This document shows, piece by piece, positions 45,031-56,369 of a stretch of 64,000 nucleotides of DNA. Made by a program: the position numbers and the translations under genes. The DNA is taken from contig JAINUG010000005.1 of assembly GCA_029706075.1 (NCBI GenBank), forward strand, positions 3,709,001 through 3,773,000, in the 5' to 3' direction. The notes under the pieces were generated by a model that had not been told where the DNA came from, made no database searches, and saw only the letters and a list, made by a program, of their open reading frames with translations. Position 1 is the stretch's first letter, and the number at the start of each line of letters is the position of its first letter. Source of the DNA: Aldrovandia affinis. Its lineage: Eukaryota; Chordata; Actinopteri; Notacanthiformes; Halosauridae.

Positions 45031-46059
45031 CTATTGTGTTAAAAATGTTTTGAGTGTCCTGCAAAGAAATCAGTCCTATCTATTTACACGGAAATTAATC
45101 AAGCTGGAACCAAAAAAATGTAAATTCGCTGCCCCCGGGAGAAATTATTGGCGAACGAAGCTACGTATCGTTCGAGTTGGTTGAACGTAGACAAGAGCTA
45201 GCTAGCTAACTACTCGTGTTTTGTTTTGAGTTTCCTCGCTATGTAATTTGATAAGCCATGGGCAAGTGTAGGTTTAACTTTAACTTCACTTTCACTGTCT
45301 TTATCCATTTTCTTCACTGCTCGGCTCAACCGTGCTCAACGTGCTTGCTAAGTGCAACTGCAAAAACAGTCCCCTCTCAAACAATATCCCGCGGTGCTAC
45401 GTTCCGCCGCTTGGCGTTCCCGACCTTGCTACATATTCACCGGTATTGCGGTATTATGAAAAAATCATATCATAAAAAATAACACCGGTATGGTGCACCG
45501 CTCAGCACTACTGCAGACCCTATATTTGAGTAGAAGTATCAATACCACATCGTTAAATACTTCATTACAGATAAAAAATCTTGCATTTAAAATCCTCCAT
45601 AAAGCATTAAAGTTAAAGCACAATTTTATTCTGCAAAATGTGTCAGTTTTCTTCAAGTAAATTTAGCTGGTAATGCTTAAGTGGGTTCTAAATGCAGGAT
45701 TTTTACTTGGGATATTTGTATTTTGTGGCAGGGCTCTAGACTAACTTTTGATACCAGTGAAAGAGTTATAAAGTTATAACCCGAAACATAGGAAATGTCA
45801 CAATGTAAAAATGAATCGGTAAAATATTCTCACTTGTAATGTACACAAGGTTGAGTGAATTCAGTGATAAGTTCAGTGTCTTGGCACTAAATGTAACTTC
45901 TCTATGTTCCAGCTGCTAATATTGGAGAGGAGTTACTGCCTTCACTCTCCCGGATGACATCAAAGATCTGTTTCCCGGTCCTGAAAATTTCCTGAGGCGC
46001 CGGGCTATATGGCTTGTTGTGAATAAAGAAGAAGAGGTCCGTTGTATATCTATTACAGT

Positions 46060-46385
46060 ATAACAAACCTCAGTACACCCCTGTACAATATCACTAAAAT
46101 GTAAAATAAGTATACATCCGGTCCATTTAATAACATTTTATTTATCTTTAGCCAAAGCCCAAGAGGAATGAAGCTAATTCATTTGAAAAAGAGAAATGTT
46201 TGATCAATTAAAAATTATGAAAGGTCCACATTAAGAACCAACTGCAACAGCTTTGTTCTTCTTGGGCTTTGGCTAGAAACAAATACAATTGTATTAAATT
46301 GGCAGGATTTGTAATTATTTAACATTTTAGTTATATTGCACAGGGGTGTACTCACTTCTGTTGCTTTGAGATCTATTCAACAATA
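46060..46385. mobile_element. Mariner-type MITE with an inner hairpin
   Basis: GTACACCCCTGTACAATAT at 46073 is inverted at about 46332-46350. A second inverted pair, GCCAAAGCCCAAGA (46151) and TCTTGGGCTTTGGC (46259-46273), forms an inner stem. It lies in intron 2 of the partner gene and has no coding region. Confidence 0.65.
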
Positions 46386-49182
46386 AATGTAAAATTAAGT
46401 GCTTATGCAACTTTTTAAAAATCCTTTAAATCATAATGCATGTTCATTTAACTGACAAGTAAAGGCACATATTGATATTCATATATGAAGTTATCCTATG
46501 AAATGTCTAAGTGTAAATGTATTTTAGGCAGAGACTGCTGCTTAACTACAACAACCATTAACCACTGGAGGCACTGACATTTCGAAAGAGGAGCCCAACA
46601 CTTCAAAGTTTGTGACTATGTCCAACCCAGAATACATAGTCTTCACGGACAGTGAGCTTGAACATGTGCGACGCTCCTACTTCGAGCAGAAGCGGCTGGG
46701 GACTGAGCACAGCGTGGCCTTATCCAAGGAGCTCCTTTGCCGACTCTAAGAAACACAATGACTAATATGATTTCAATCGCAAGGGCCACAGAGGACTCCA
46801 GATACCCCAGCAAACATGAGGTCAATGCCATGGCGAAGCGATTGGTGGAGTACTACCCAATGATAAAAGACAGGTCATCATCATCAAACACTGAGTGGGT
46901 AAGTAGTAGCTTTTTCTCACTATTGCTCATATTTGATGTTTACGGTAAAAACTTGAATCTTTTAATGCTTTACTATTTGTACCCTTCAGGAACATGTTTC
47001 TAAAAAGCTCATGAAGAGACTCTCAAATGTCAGAAGTCCAAGGAAGGCCAAGGTTCCTCCTTCAAAGAAACCGCGACAGGATGGGGATATCTATGCAGAT
47101 GTTTCAACAAGTGACTATGATGGAGATTCCAGTGCATCAACCATTATTCTGGAAAAGTCACCTGTTAGAGCCAGCACCCCAGTGCAACACCAGGATAGCA
47201 GTGATGAAGCATGTATGTATTTAATACGATCTGTATGCATCTGTGTCTTTGGTAGAGAAAACCTTTTAAGAAAACATACGCCACCAGCAAGTGGAGATGC
47301 AACAGCTTTAGTGTCTGTCCAGCGATTCGAGTATTTCATTGTTCAATATTGCAATATAATAAGTGCATAAATGAATAAATCCTGTTACTTCCTGAGTTGC
47401 TCCCTAACAGTCTAACCCCCCCCCCCCCCCCCCCCCTCTCTTTTTATGCCTTCAGCTGGTTCAGTTGACCTCTTGGACAGCCAGAGAACCCAGGCAAGAC
47501 ACTACAAGACTCTTCAAATATTATACAAGTCCAAGAAGCCAAACAAAGCTGCGGTAACTCATTTGCTGAACCTGGAGTTTGAGTCTAGAAGACGCTTCAT
47601 CACCTACGATGTTTTAAAGGAGCAAGACAGACCGACAAAGATTCTAGAGGCTTACCCATGTTTCAGAGAAATGGATCATGTAAGTAATTTGAGTAGAATA
47701 TAAATCCTTTATTGTTATTGTATTAGATATAAAGGAAATTAAGTAAATGCTCACCCCCTGTAAACAGTTCATTATCAAACTGTTTAACCAGGACTCGCAA
47801 TAGAGATTATTTTGTATTTATCTGTATTTGAATGTATTTTTCAGGTCCTGGATGAGCTGCGGAGAATTATTCAACCTACCAATTCCCAGTACATCTCTGA
47901 GATGAAGGACAGATGGGAAATCTTCTACTCAAAGGTCCAGTTTTATGGTATCATGAAGAAAGCCATGAAGCCTCCAAAAACTTTGAATGGAGGTGAGTTC
48001 ACAATGCCTTGATTTGTCCAAGTTTATATTTTGTGATCTCATGAGTGGTTATTTATGGTACTGCTTGTATTGTGCCTTTTCTGTCAAACCAGTGGAGCAT
48101 GCTGCAGCTGTGTTCAGAGCCCTGCCACTGCTCTTCCCATCCAGCACCATGCCACCTAGAAAGCTGTGCGCAAACAGCGAGGCTCTTTTCCATGTCCTTA
48201 CGGTGAGACTTGCTGTATTGTATTTTATACTGTATGTTGCAGTTATTCATACATACATTATATGTTCTGTTTGGTTATTCTTTGTGATAGGTGTTTGTCA
48301 TTTTCACAATGACAAAAGTTGAAGTGTTGTCCATGCTGTAATTTTGGAGGAGTAGCTTTATTGAAACTAGCGGTGGTGTTTTCAGTATTTGCAATGTTCA
48401 GCAAAGAATATATATACAAAATATTTTCCCTCAGATATCAGGGGTTAATGCGGCTAGGTTTTTTTTATGGATGTAGAATTATCATTTGACCATTCAGTGT
48501 CCTAGTCCAGGTCAAGGTGTGTGTTACTTGTGTTTTTCTGATCTTCTACATTGACTTTTGTCATCTAGACTTCAGAAGACCCTGATGGTTTCCTGCACCA
48601 ACGACCCCTGTCTTGTCCAGTTGTGGTCGTTTCTGAAGACAACTGCATGATCGCCATTGGGAGCACGCCAGTGGCCACCTTCGACAGTGAGAGGTTTCAC
48701 GAGGGACTGCTCTACCTCATGGCATATTATTATGCCCTTCACCTCACTTACCCGAAGTGTATTTCCACACTGCTCTCAGTATTGCAAACTGAAATTCTCC
48801 AAGATTCCATCCATGAAGGAGATTCAACCCCCTCCTACAAAAAAGCCATTGGCGAGTGGAAGTCCTTCATTAAAAGGTCAGAAACATTTTCAGTTATTGT
48901 TTCCCAAAGCACAAGATGCAATTTAAAATGTCTTGTCTTTTCTCGACCAACAATCCACATCCCAAAGATACTGTATGCAGTTTACTTTCATAGAAGACTG
49001 AAGGAACTAGGACCAGGAACCATGTTCATGTAGAGTTATAATGCAGTCTGCTGATGGAGAAAGTGGTTGAATGTTGTCAAATGCTTTTCAATGCAGCAGT
49101 TGGGATTTTGTCTTAATAAAAAAAAGAAAAGAATGCCTCTGGTGCCTTAATTTAAGACAATGTCACTTATTTTTACTATGCT

Positions 49183-49748
49183 GTTTGAAGAAATTGTGTC
49201 TTATTGTAAGATTTTTTTGCTAATTATTAATCTTGATTTAAGGTATACATTCTTAAAGTCAGCTCAATTAAGAGACCAATGTATCTAGTTTGAAGAAATT
49301 GTGACTTATTGTAAGCTTTTCTGGCTAATTATTAATCTTGATTTAAGGTATAAATTCTTAAAGTCAGCTCAATTAAGACCAATGTATCTTGTTTGAAGAA
49401 ATTGTGTCTTATTGTAAGCTTTTTTTGGTAATTATTTATCTTATATTAAGGTATAAATGCTTAAAGGCAGCTCAAACAAGAGAAAAAAATACTAATTTTA
49501 AGTTAATCTATCTTAAATGACTAACTTTGTATTGCTTGTTATAAGCACAACTTACTTAAATTTGGCATTTTTGTCTAGTTTTAAGACCCATTATGGTCTC
49601 TCAGTGGCTAGATTTATGTCCTAGTTTTAAGAATTCTAGTCAAGCAAAATTGGCTTACCCCATTGGCAGATTTTTTTGCTTGATATAAGACAATTTGATT
49701 AGATTTAAGAATATTTGGCTTATTTCTAGTGGGGGTGTTTTTGCAGTG
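49183..49748. repeat. Right subterminal repeats and terminus of CACTA 2
   Basis: GTTTGAAGAAATTGTG starts at 49183, 49288 and 49391, giving three copies of about 104 bp with TTAATCTTGATTTAAGGTAT inside. More TAAG/CTTA-rich sequence leads into TTTTTGCAGTG ending at 49748. Confidence 0.8.
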
Positions 49749-49750
49749 TA

Positions 49751-50685
49751 CCAACTACACTGCCGACCAGGTGCTTTTTCGCTACCGTCCTCCCTAAACT
49801 AGAGCCCTAAAACTTGTCACAAGTGCATAATGCATAAAATCACATCCGACAAGCAATTTCCCACTCACAGCCTTTACTTGACTAGCCTACAGCTAACAAT
49901 ACCATTTTCAGCCCGATCAGCTCTTCCTCTAGCTCAAGGCAATAAACCTACCCCCAGCCCTCATTACACCCTGTACCGTATCAAAAGCTTTTTTTGTACA
50001 GTCACTATAAAACATTTTATAATGTTCTTCAATGTACTTACTTTTCCACTTCCGGTATGTCCAAAAATCAAGCTTCATATGGTTGTTGAATTTAGATATA
50101 TAATTATTATCCCCATCAAACTGCTGTAAAATCAGACCATGAAACCCATGAGGCTTTTTACCTCCATGTTTTCCGCTTAAAATTTGGTTTAGGTTTAGGT
50201 TTGCCTGTGAGTGCTGGTCTAAAGTCAGTTTTGTGTTTTTCTTTCGAATGGTTTAGATTATGATTTGGGTATTATTAACTGATCCTGTGCCAGTGCTGAG
50301 GAGCTGAACATATCTTGTAGAATGAAGGACATGTCAAAGTAACAATCATGTTGCTATAAACAACTGCCAGGGGTAGGGTGTGATAGGTGTTTTGTACTCT
50401 GGGCAAGGAATGGTTCAACTGCATGGTTCTGACACACTGGCAAAAATAAAATCATTATATATATGACAGATAATTTCCTCCATACAAATCGTTTCCTGAG
50501 GATTGGGTAAAGGGTTTCAATTGGCCTTCAGGGGTTCACCCCTTTACAAAATCTAGGTGTGCCGTTTTGTGTACAATAATATACGCATCAGGGACAAGAA
50601 CAGAGAGAATGTTTTTTAACCTCTATGTGTGTATGCATGAGGAATTGCATGAACAAACACAGCAGTCCTCTTACATTTACATTTT
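49751..50685. other. No gene; one hAT-like end
   Basis: AACTAGAGCCCTA near 49798 resembles the end of hAT elements starting TAGGGCTCTAG. A similar CAGGGCTCTAGACTAAC lies at 45731 inside CACTA 2. Nothing else is seen. Confidence 0.4.
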
Positions 50686-51510
50686 ACATTTCAGGCATTT
50701 AGAAGATGCTCTTATCCAGAGCGATTTACAAAAAGTGCATTTATACATGGTAATATTAATCATGGCTAGTGCAAGAGATCAGTGTAGTAACAATGCAATA
50801 GACATTGTTGGCAGCTGCACACCTTGCCTGTAGCGCAGGGAAAGAAAAGTTAGTTGTTTATTTTTATTTATTTTTTTAAACAGTGGTGATGGCAGTTAAT
50901 TCATGTATAGAATCAGTGGTAGTGGAGTCTAAAGGGTTTTTAGTCTCTTGCGGAAGATGGCCAGTGATTCCGCAGTCCTGACCGAGTGCAGAAGATCATT
51001 CCACCACCGGGGGGTCAGGACAGATAAGAGGCAAGACCACGAGGAACGGCTGCCGGGCGCCCAAAGGGATGGAACAGTCAGTTTGCCAGAGGAGGCAGAG
51101 CGGAAGGGTCTGGCTGGGGTGTAAGGTGTGATGAGTGTCTGTAGGTAGGAGGAAGCAGTTCCCCTTGCAGCCTGATGTGCCAGCACCAGTGATTTAAATT
51201 TGATACATGCTGCAATAGGGAGCCAGTGCAGTGTGGTAAATAGTGGAATGACGTATGAACTTTGGTTGGTTGAAAACCAGGCATGCAGCGGCATTCTGAA
51301 TTGCAGTGGCTTGATGGCACAAGCTGGTAAGCTTGCCAGCAAGGAATTTCAGTAGTCCAGATGTGAGAGTACCAAAGTCTGGACCAGGAGTTGTGTGGCC
51401 TCTTGAGTAAGGAAAGGGCAAATTCTCTGGATGTTGTGGAGGGAGAATCGGCAGCTCCGGGTGATCGCTGTGATGTCCCCTGAAAAGAACAGTCACTCCA
51501 AGGTTCCTGG
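50680..51510 (-). mobile_element. L2-type LINE 3' fragment, minus strand
   Basis: It begins with the L2/SINE tail on minus (AAATCGCTCTGGATAAGAGC near 50700). The minus frame then reads LACAIKPLQ-type, TLHWLPIAACIKFKSLVLAH and FRSASSGKLTVPSLWAPGSR blocks at 51342-50929, the C-terminal part of the fish L2 reverse transcriptase protein. The 5' part is missing. Confidence 0.75.
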
Positions 51511-51935
51511 CAGACTGGCCCTGGTGATCTCACATCTGGACTTCTGCAATTCCTTGCTGGCAGGCCTACCGGCTGTGCCATCAAGCCACTGCAACTAATC
51601 GAGAATGCTGCCGCTCGTCTGGTGTTCAACCAGCCGAAGTTCACCCACGTCACCCTACTCTCCTCTCTGCACTGGCTCCCCATCACAGCATGCATCAGAT
51701 TCAAATCACTGGTGCTTGCTTTTCAAGCGGCTAGAGGTACTGCTCCCCCATACCTCCAGTCACTCATCACTCCCTACACCCCAGCCAGACCCCTCTGCTC
51801 CGCCTCCTCTGGCAAACTGACTGCCCCATCCCTCCGGGCGCCTGGCAGCCGCTCCTCGCGGTCTCGTCTTTTCTCTGTCCTGACCCCTCGCTGGTAGAAC
51901 GACCTTCCGCAATCGGTCAGGACCGCGGAATCAGG
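51511..51935 (+). mobile_element. L2-type LINE fragment, plus strand (first part)
   Basis: The plus frame has FNQPKFTHVTLLSSLHWLPI, IRFKSLVLAFQAARGTAPPY and SASSGKLTAPSLRAPGSRSS up to 51897. It matches the copy at 58699. The L2 sequence resumes at about 52467 after a foreign insert. Confidence 0.78.
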
Positions 51936-52466
51936 GGTGTCCAGCTGTAGGTTTAAGTCACCGAGGACTAGGACGGGAGTCCCATCTTCAGGGAAGGAGC
52001 TGAGTAAAGCATCCATCTCACCTAGGAAGCTCCCCAGTGGACAAGGATAAGAAATGGGAAAGGAGTAATACCAAATCTCCACAGGGGGGAGATTAGTATA
52101 CCTGTCCCTCCACCTCTACCTGTGGGTCGTGGAGTGTGACAGAAGGTGTAGATAGTGTAGAGAGCAGCAGGGGTGGCTGTGTTCTGAGGGGTGATCCATG
52201 TTGCAGTGAGGGCCAGGAACTGCAGGGAGAGTAGAGAGGCCTAGGCTGAGATGAAGTCAGCCTTCCGGAGAGCGGACTGGCAGTTCCATAGCCCAGATCC
52301 TATAATGATGTGTACACTGGTGGATCTAGGAGGGTGAATCAGATTGGAGAGGTTGCAGCTGTTAGTTGCAACCCTCCTTTTAGGGAATCTAGGAGAGGAG
52401 ACATGGACAGGGATAGAGAGATTGTTGATGTTAGATGTATAAATGCAAAAAATAGTAGAAGGGTGA
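51936..52466 (-). mobile_element. L2-type LINE 5' fragment (endonuclease) inserted in the L2 copy
   Basis: The minus frame has GEMDALLSSFPEDGTPVLVL followed by GDLNLQLD, the GDxN catalytic region of the apurinic-type endonuclease of L2 LINEs. Sequence on both sides is continuous plus-strand L2, so this is a piece of one LINE inside another. Confidence 0.65.
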
Positions 52467-52806
52467 AATCTTGCGCAAGAGACTCAAAACCCACCTTTTC
52501 AGACTCCACTACCACTGAATTCTGTACATCTAGCCAATTGTCATCACCACTGCCGACTTGCTCAACACTTCTTGTATTTGTATCCCTGCCTTCTCATTTA
52601 ATAATAATAAAAAATAAAAAATAAAAATTACTAACCTTTTCCTTCGCAGTGTTACAGCTATGGTATGCAGCTGCCTACAACGATGTCTATCACTGTATTA
52701 CTGCACTGATCTCGTGTGCAAACAATGAATGTTCCTACCATGTATTAATGTACATCTTGTAAGTCGCTTTGGATAAGAGCATCTGCTAAATGTAAAAATG
52801 TAATGT
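52467..52806 (+). mobile_element. L2-type LINE 3' end, plus strand (second part)
   Basis: GCGCAAGAGACTCAAAACCC continues the interrupted L2 reading frame. The 3' untranslated region ends with GTAAGTCGCTTTGGATAAGA and an AAATGTAAAAATGTAATG tail. Confidence 0.75.
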
Positions 52807-54172
52807 ATGAAATGATAGTATGGTAAATTATGGCTAGACCCCCTAGCTGACTTCCCTCAGTGGACTCCTGCAGGTAGACTCCCACGTCTTTGTACACGGT
52901 GAGGCACGGAAGGTGAGGCTGTCGCTGAAATCTGCCGCCTCACCAGAACTGGAGGTGCTAAAGTACCTACATGAGGGTACTTAAGTTGCGCCAACTACCA
53001 GCTACAGACAATGCCCTGAAACCACTTAGTTTGAGGTACCGCCCACTACTCTGTAAGCACGCAACTAATGGACAAATGAGATTTCCTGTTTAATAATGGG
53101 TTGAAACTACCGCAGAATCAACGTAAACAGATGAAACAGCTTCAGAGTAACACAGGTTGAAGCTAACGGTAAACACTTGTCTAACTGATTACAATAAAGT
53201 TAGAATTAAGCAAACAAGGCTATAACAGTTAGGTTTTAACTAATAAAGGCTATTTCAATGAAGTCGTTGACCTAATTACTTACTGATTCTGGATGACTGC
53301 CAATAATTAAACAAAACCAGAATAGAATGCACACTCATATCCAGAACTTCATTGAAAAGTATATTTTCCTTACATCATATTCCCACATACAATAATGCAT
53401 GTTTGTACATATTGTAGTACTTTTAAACTTTTTATTTTGGTCATTTCAAACTGAAAGTGCAAAGAAAATACTTCCTGCATAATCCTTCAGAATGAGATTA
53501 GATCTCAATGAAAGACGCATTAGCTTTTGAATTAAGTAAGGAGAAATGCATTGTGGTTCAAATGAATCTAAGTAACAGTCATTGATGGATAAATAACTTT
53601 GAAGACAACAGATTTATAACATATCAAGAGTTAGGCTATTATTCAGTAAAAAAGAAGGATGATGGGTTTCCAAATCTTATACATCACAGCAATCCATCTT
53701 AATGTATTCAGTGATGAGGTATGGCCTCCCTCTAAGGAAGGTATTAGATGTTGCTTATTCCAAATCCCACAGCAAAAAGTGATGAATTTTACAAAAGCAC
53801 TTCTTATTTGCTAAGAGCTCAGAATTGATCAGTAACCATTAGCGCTTCTAATGTAATGTTCAGGAGTAGAACCATTTTCCTTGAGAATCGGAGGGCAGCA
53901 AAAACAGGTGTCGCCAAAAGGCAAACACATTGATCTGGCACGGTACTATCAAAACATAATAAAATAGAAGTTACTCAAGATAAATAGACACCTACAGTAA
54001 GAGCTGCACTAAGAGCAGTATGGTGCCTTATTGTCACTTGCTTTTTCTTCCCCCCGTTGCTTCCATTTTGAATGATTTGCTGTCGGGTACTTGATCTTTA
54101 CCATCTTATTTAATACTGCAGTTTCCTAATTGTAGTTTTTTTCTTATTATATCTATTATATTGATCATCTAA
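52807..54172. other. No recognisable gene or element
   Basis: AT-rich sequence with no strong open frames or terminal repeats seen. Confidence 0.35.
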
Positions 54173-54260
54173 TTATGTTTCCCTTCTTTGTGAAATTCCA
54201 TACTGGATCATGGGGAAGCCACCAAATAATAAAGCAGCAATAGCTTGTCTGGGCATCCAG
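54173..54260 (-). CDS. Possible terminal exon of an unidentified gene
   Basis: On minus, a pyrimidine-rich acceptor (TCTTTTTCACAG) precedes an open segment WMPRQAIAALLFGGFPMIQY ending in a stop at 54173. The hydrophobic centre could be a membrane segment. I do not recognise the family. It could equally be chance. Confidence 0.22.
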
Positions 54261-54793
54261 CTGTGAAAAAGACAGACGTGTCATTACAGAAAAAAATGAA
54301 TAAAGTACAACACATTGGTATGCAATTATTTGACGTATTCATATATTTGAATTCATGGTTCTTTTCAAACCAATTTTTAGCCCTAATTATTTTTATGCTC
54401 TGCCAATTTTAAATGTCCAGTCATATTCGTAGGCGTGTCCCATCACTGCAACACCCCCTGTGAATTTCTGAGTAAAGATAAGTATGCACTTCCATAGCGC
54501 ATTCTGCCAGCCATTACTTCTTTTCACTCAGCAGTCCACTAGGTAAGCTGCACAGTCATTACAAGACAGGGACATTGAAACCTCTTATATGGGCACAATT
54601 ATAGACAATTATGCAGGGGTGTACAAACAGAATTCCATACCAGACCAAAGTACATTGAAAACCAGTGCTTTATCAAGACATAAAACATGATAGCTTCCCA
54701 AATATTCTTTATAGAAAGTGTTCTCTACAATCAAACCAATGCATCTCAGCTTGTATAAAATCATATGATGTATCCCCCAATAAAGTATGCATA

Positions 54794-54957
54794 TCAATTC
54801 CGGTTCTCCTTTCGCAGGTTATGGCAGGTACTATATGTTGGGTTAGTGAAGTGGATTGACTCTCCATCACTCAATCCGCTGGTTGCAAAGCAAAGCAGGT
54901 GTCCCTCTGGCAGCCTGGTGGTCATGTGACTGGCAGGGCCAGGAGCTGTGAAGAGAT
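54794..54957 (-). CDS. Possible terminal exon with an NPxY-like motif
   Basis: On minus, acceptor TTTTCCACCTAG precedes 54 codons with DLFTAPGPASHMTTRLPEGH, a FTNPTY motif and a stop at 54794. NPxY motifs occur in receptor tails. I cannot name a family, and this exon and the one at 54173-54260 cannot simply be joined, since this one ends in a stop. Confidence 0.25.
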
Positions 54958-55289
54958 CTAGGTGGAAAATAACAAAGCGTTGGCGCTGATGTACTGGATA
55001 AGCCCTCTTCCCAAAGGCTCCCAAACCTGTGTCAATGAGCTTGCTGCCTCAGGATTTTCTTTGGCTGCTGGCCATTCCCACCAGCAACTCAATTACAGTC
55101 AAAAACTGGCTATCCACGCCCCCTCTAATGCTATTGCACATGTTATGGGTGTGGGACAATAAGAAGCAGATTGCAATACTGATTAGCATTGTTTACTGCA
55201 CTATAGCTTGGTATTTATGATCCCTTGAAGGAAAAAAACAAAGCAAAACAATGATTATACTATCTACTGTGTATATATACAGTAGGCTC

Positions 55290-56345
55290 CATTCTTATTC
55301 ATACCATTGATAAAGATGAACACAAGAGATCATATAAAATAAACTATATAAGTAATGAGGTATATTTTATGCTCAACAAATTCCACACCTGCATAACTAA
55401 TACAATTTTACAACATATGTTGTTTTATCAATAATATTTATTTCCAGAAAACATCTGGATCACAATTATTCATACCCCTAACTATTCTTTTAAATGTAAT
55501 CCAACAAAAATAAATCTTCATAAATATACAACTTTTTTGAAGTTCATTGGAAGCTGATGAAACTATACAGTGGCCTACAATGTTTTCCTCTTTCCCTTGG
55601 GTATAAAAAGGAGGGAACACACATTTCAGCCATCATCGTGGTAAAAGAACTCCCTGAAAGCATCAGACAAAAGGTTTTTGACCTCTACAGATCAGGAGTT
55701 GACTGTAAAAAGCATTAAAAAAACCTTTTAAATAAGTAAAACAGTTAAAAGATACCACTTTCTACTGTTGTGTCAATTATTAGGAAGTTTAAGGCCACTG
55801 GGACAGTAGCTAACCTGCCAGGTAGAGGATGCAAGTCTATCTTGCCCCCAAGTGCAGTGAGATGGATGGTTTGAGAGGCAAAAATAAGTCCAAGGGGCAC
55901 AGTTCAAGATCTCCAAAACAACCTGGCATCTTGGGGTTACAAGGTGTCTAAAGCTACCATTTTATGACGCCTACATGACAATGGCCTTATGGCAGAATTA
56001 CAAGAAGGAAACCTCTTTTGAAGACAATTCGCAGGCAAAGGCGACTTGAATTCGTCAAACTATATCTGAACTACAATTGGAACCATGTTTTGTGGCCGAA
56101 TCAAGCGTTTTGGACATGCACATCAGCATTATGTTTGGTGTCCAAAGAGTGCAAGTAACGTTTAAAAGCACCTCATGTCTATGGTGAAACATGGTGGTGG
56201 ATCTTTAATGCTTTGGGGTTGTTTTGCATCCACAGGCTCTGGGGCCCTTATTAAAATAGATTGAACCATGAACTCCAGGATGTACTAAGACATTTTGTCC
56301 AAAAACCTTGTTCTCTCTGCCAGGATGCTACACCTTAGTCACAGA
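55290..56345 (+). pseudogene. Decayed Tc1-like transposon, plus strand
   Basis: Broken frames include a helix-turn-helix stretch (ACTGTTGTGTCAATTATTAG), an AATTGGAACCATGTTTTGTG block (the VLW-D region), ATGGTGAAACATGGTGGTGG (MVKHGGGS) and GGGTTGTTTTGCATCCACAG (GCFAS), all landmarks of Tc1 transposases. Ends resemble TTATTCATACCCCTAACT repeats (55290, 55468). No intact frame. Confidence 0.6.
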
Positions 56346-56369
56346 TGGACAAGGATCCCAAACATTGGA

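Larger units (their letters stand above)
44578..49033 (+). pseudogene. CACTA-2 partner gene, eight exons, at least two frame breaks
   Basis: Exons with GT/AG borders are 44578-44617 (MDGLDDIAIGTLR), 45913-46036, about 46529-46898, 46990-47212, 47456-47679, 47845-47992, 48093-48202 and 48569-49033. Landmarks are DIKDLFPGPENFLRRRAIW, SNPEYIVFTDSELEHVRRSY, basic RSPRKAKVPPSKKPR, KTLQILYKSKKPNKAAVTHL, a YPCFREMDHVLDELRRI block, MKDRWEIFYSKVQFYG and SEDNCMIAIGSTPVATFDSE. The order (basic linker, R-rich helix, F/YPxF block, late globular part) parallels the CACTA-1 partner gene, so I place both in one broad uncharacterised family. Function unknown. A C is missing near 45950, the frame breaks near 46746, and exon 3 opens with a stop codon after AETAA. 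Confidence 0.68.
42143..49748. mobile_element. CACTA (En/Spm-type) transposon 2, about 7.6 kb
   Basis: The ends CACTGCAAAAA at 42143 and TTTTTGCAGTG ending at 49748 are inverted, with TA on each outer side (42141-42142, 49749-49750). CACTG is the classic CACTA-type terminus of fish En/Spm elements. It carries a truncated transposase on minus, a divergent multi-exon partner gene on plus, subterminal repeats, a hAT insertion and a mariner-type MITE. Because both genes are damaged, it is probably non-autonomous now. Confidence 0.82.

Noticed and set aside
45731..49805. A single hAT element between two GGGCTCTAG-type ends
   Set aside because: The interval crosses the right end of CACTA 2 and no matching 8-bp duplication was found. 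The two ends are probably separate remnants.
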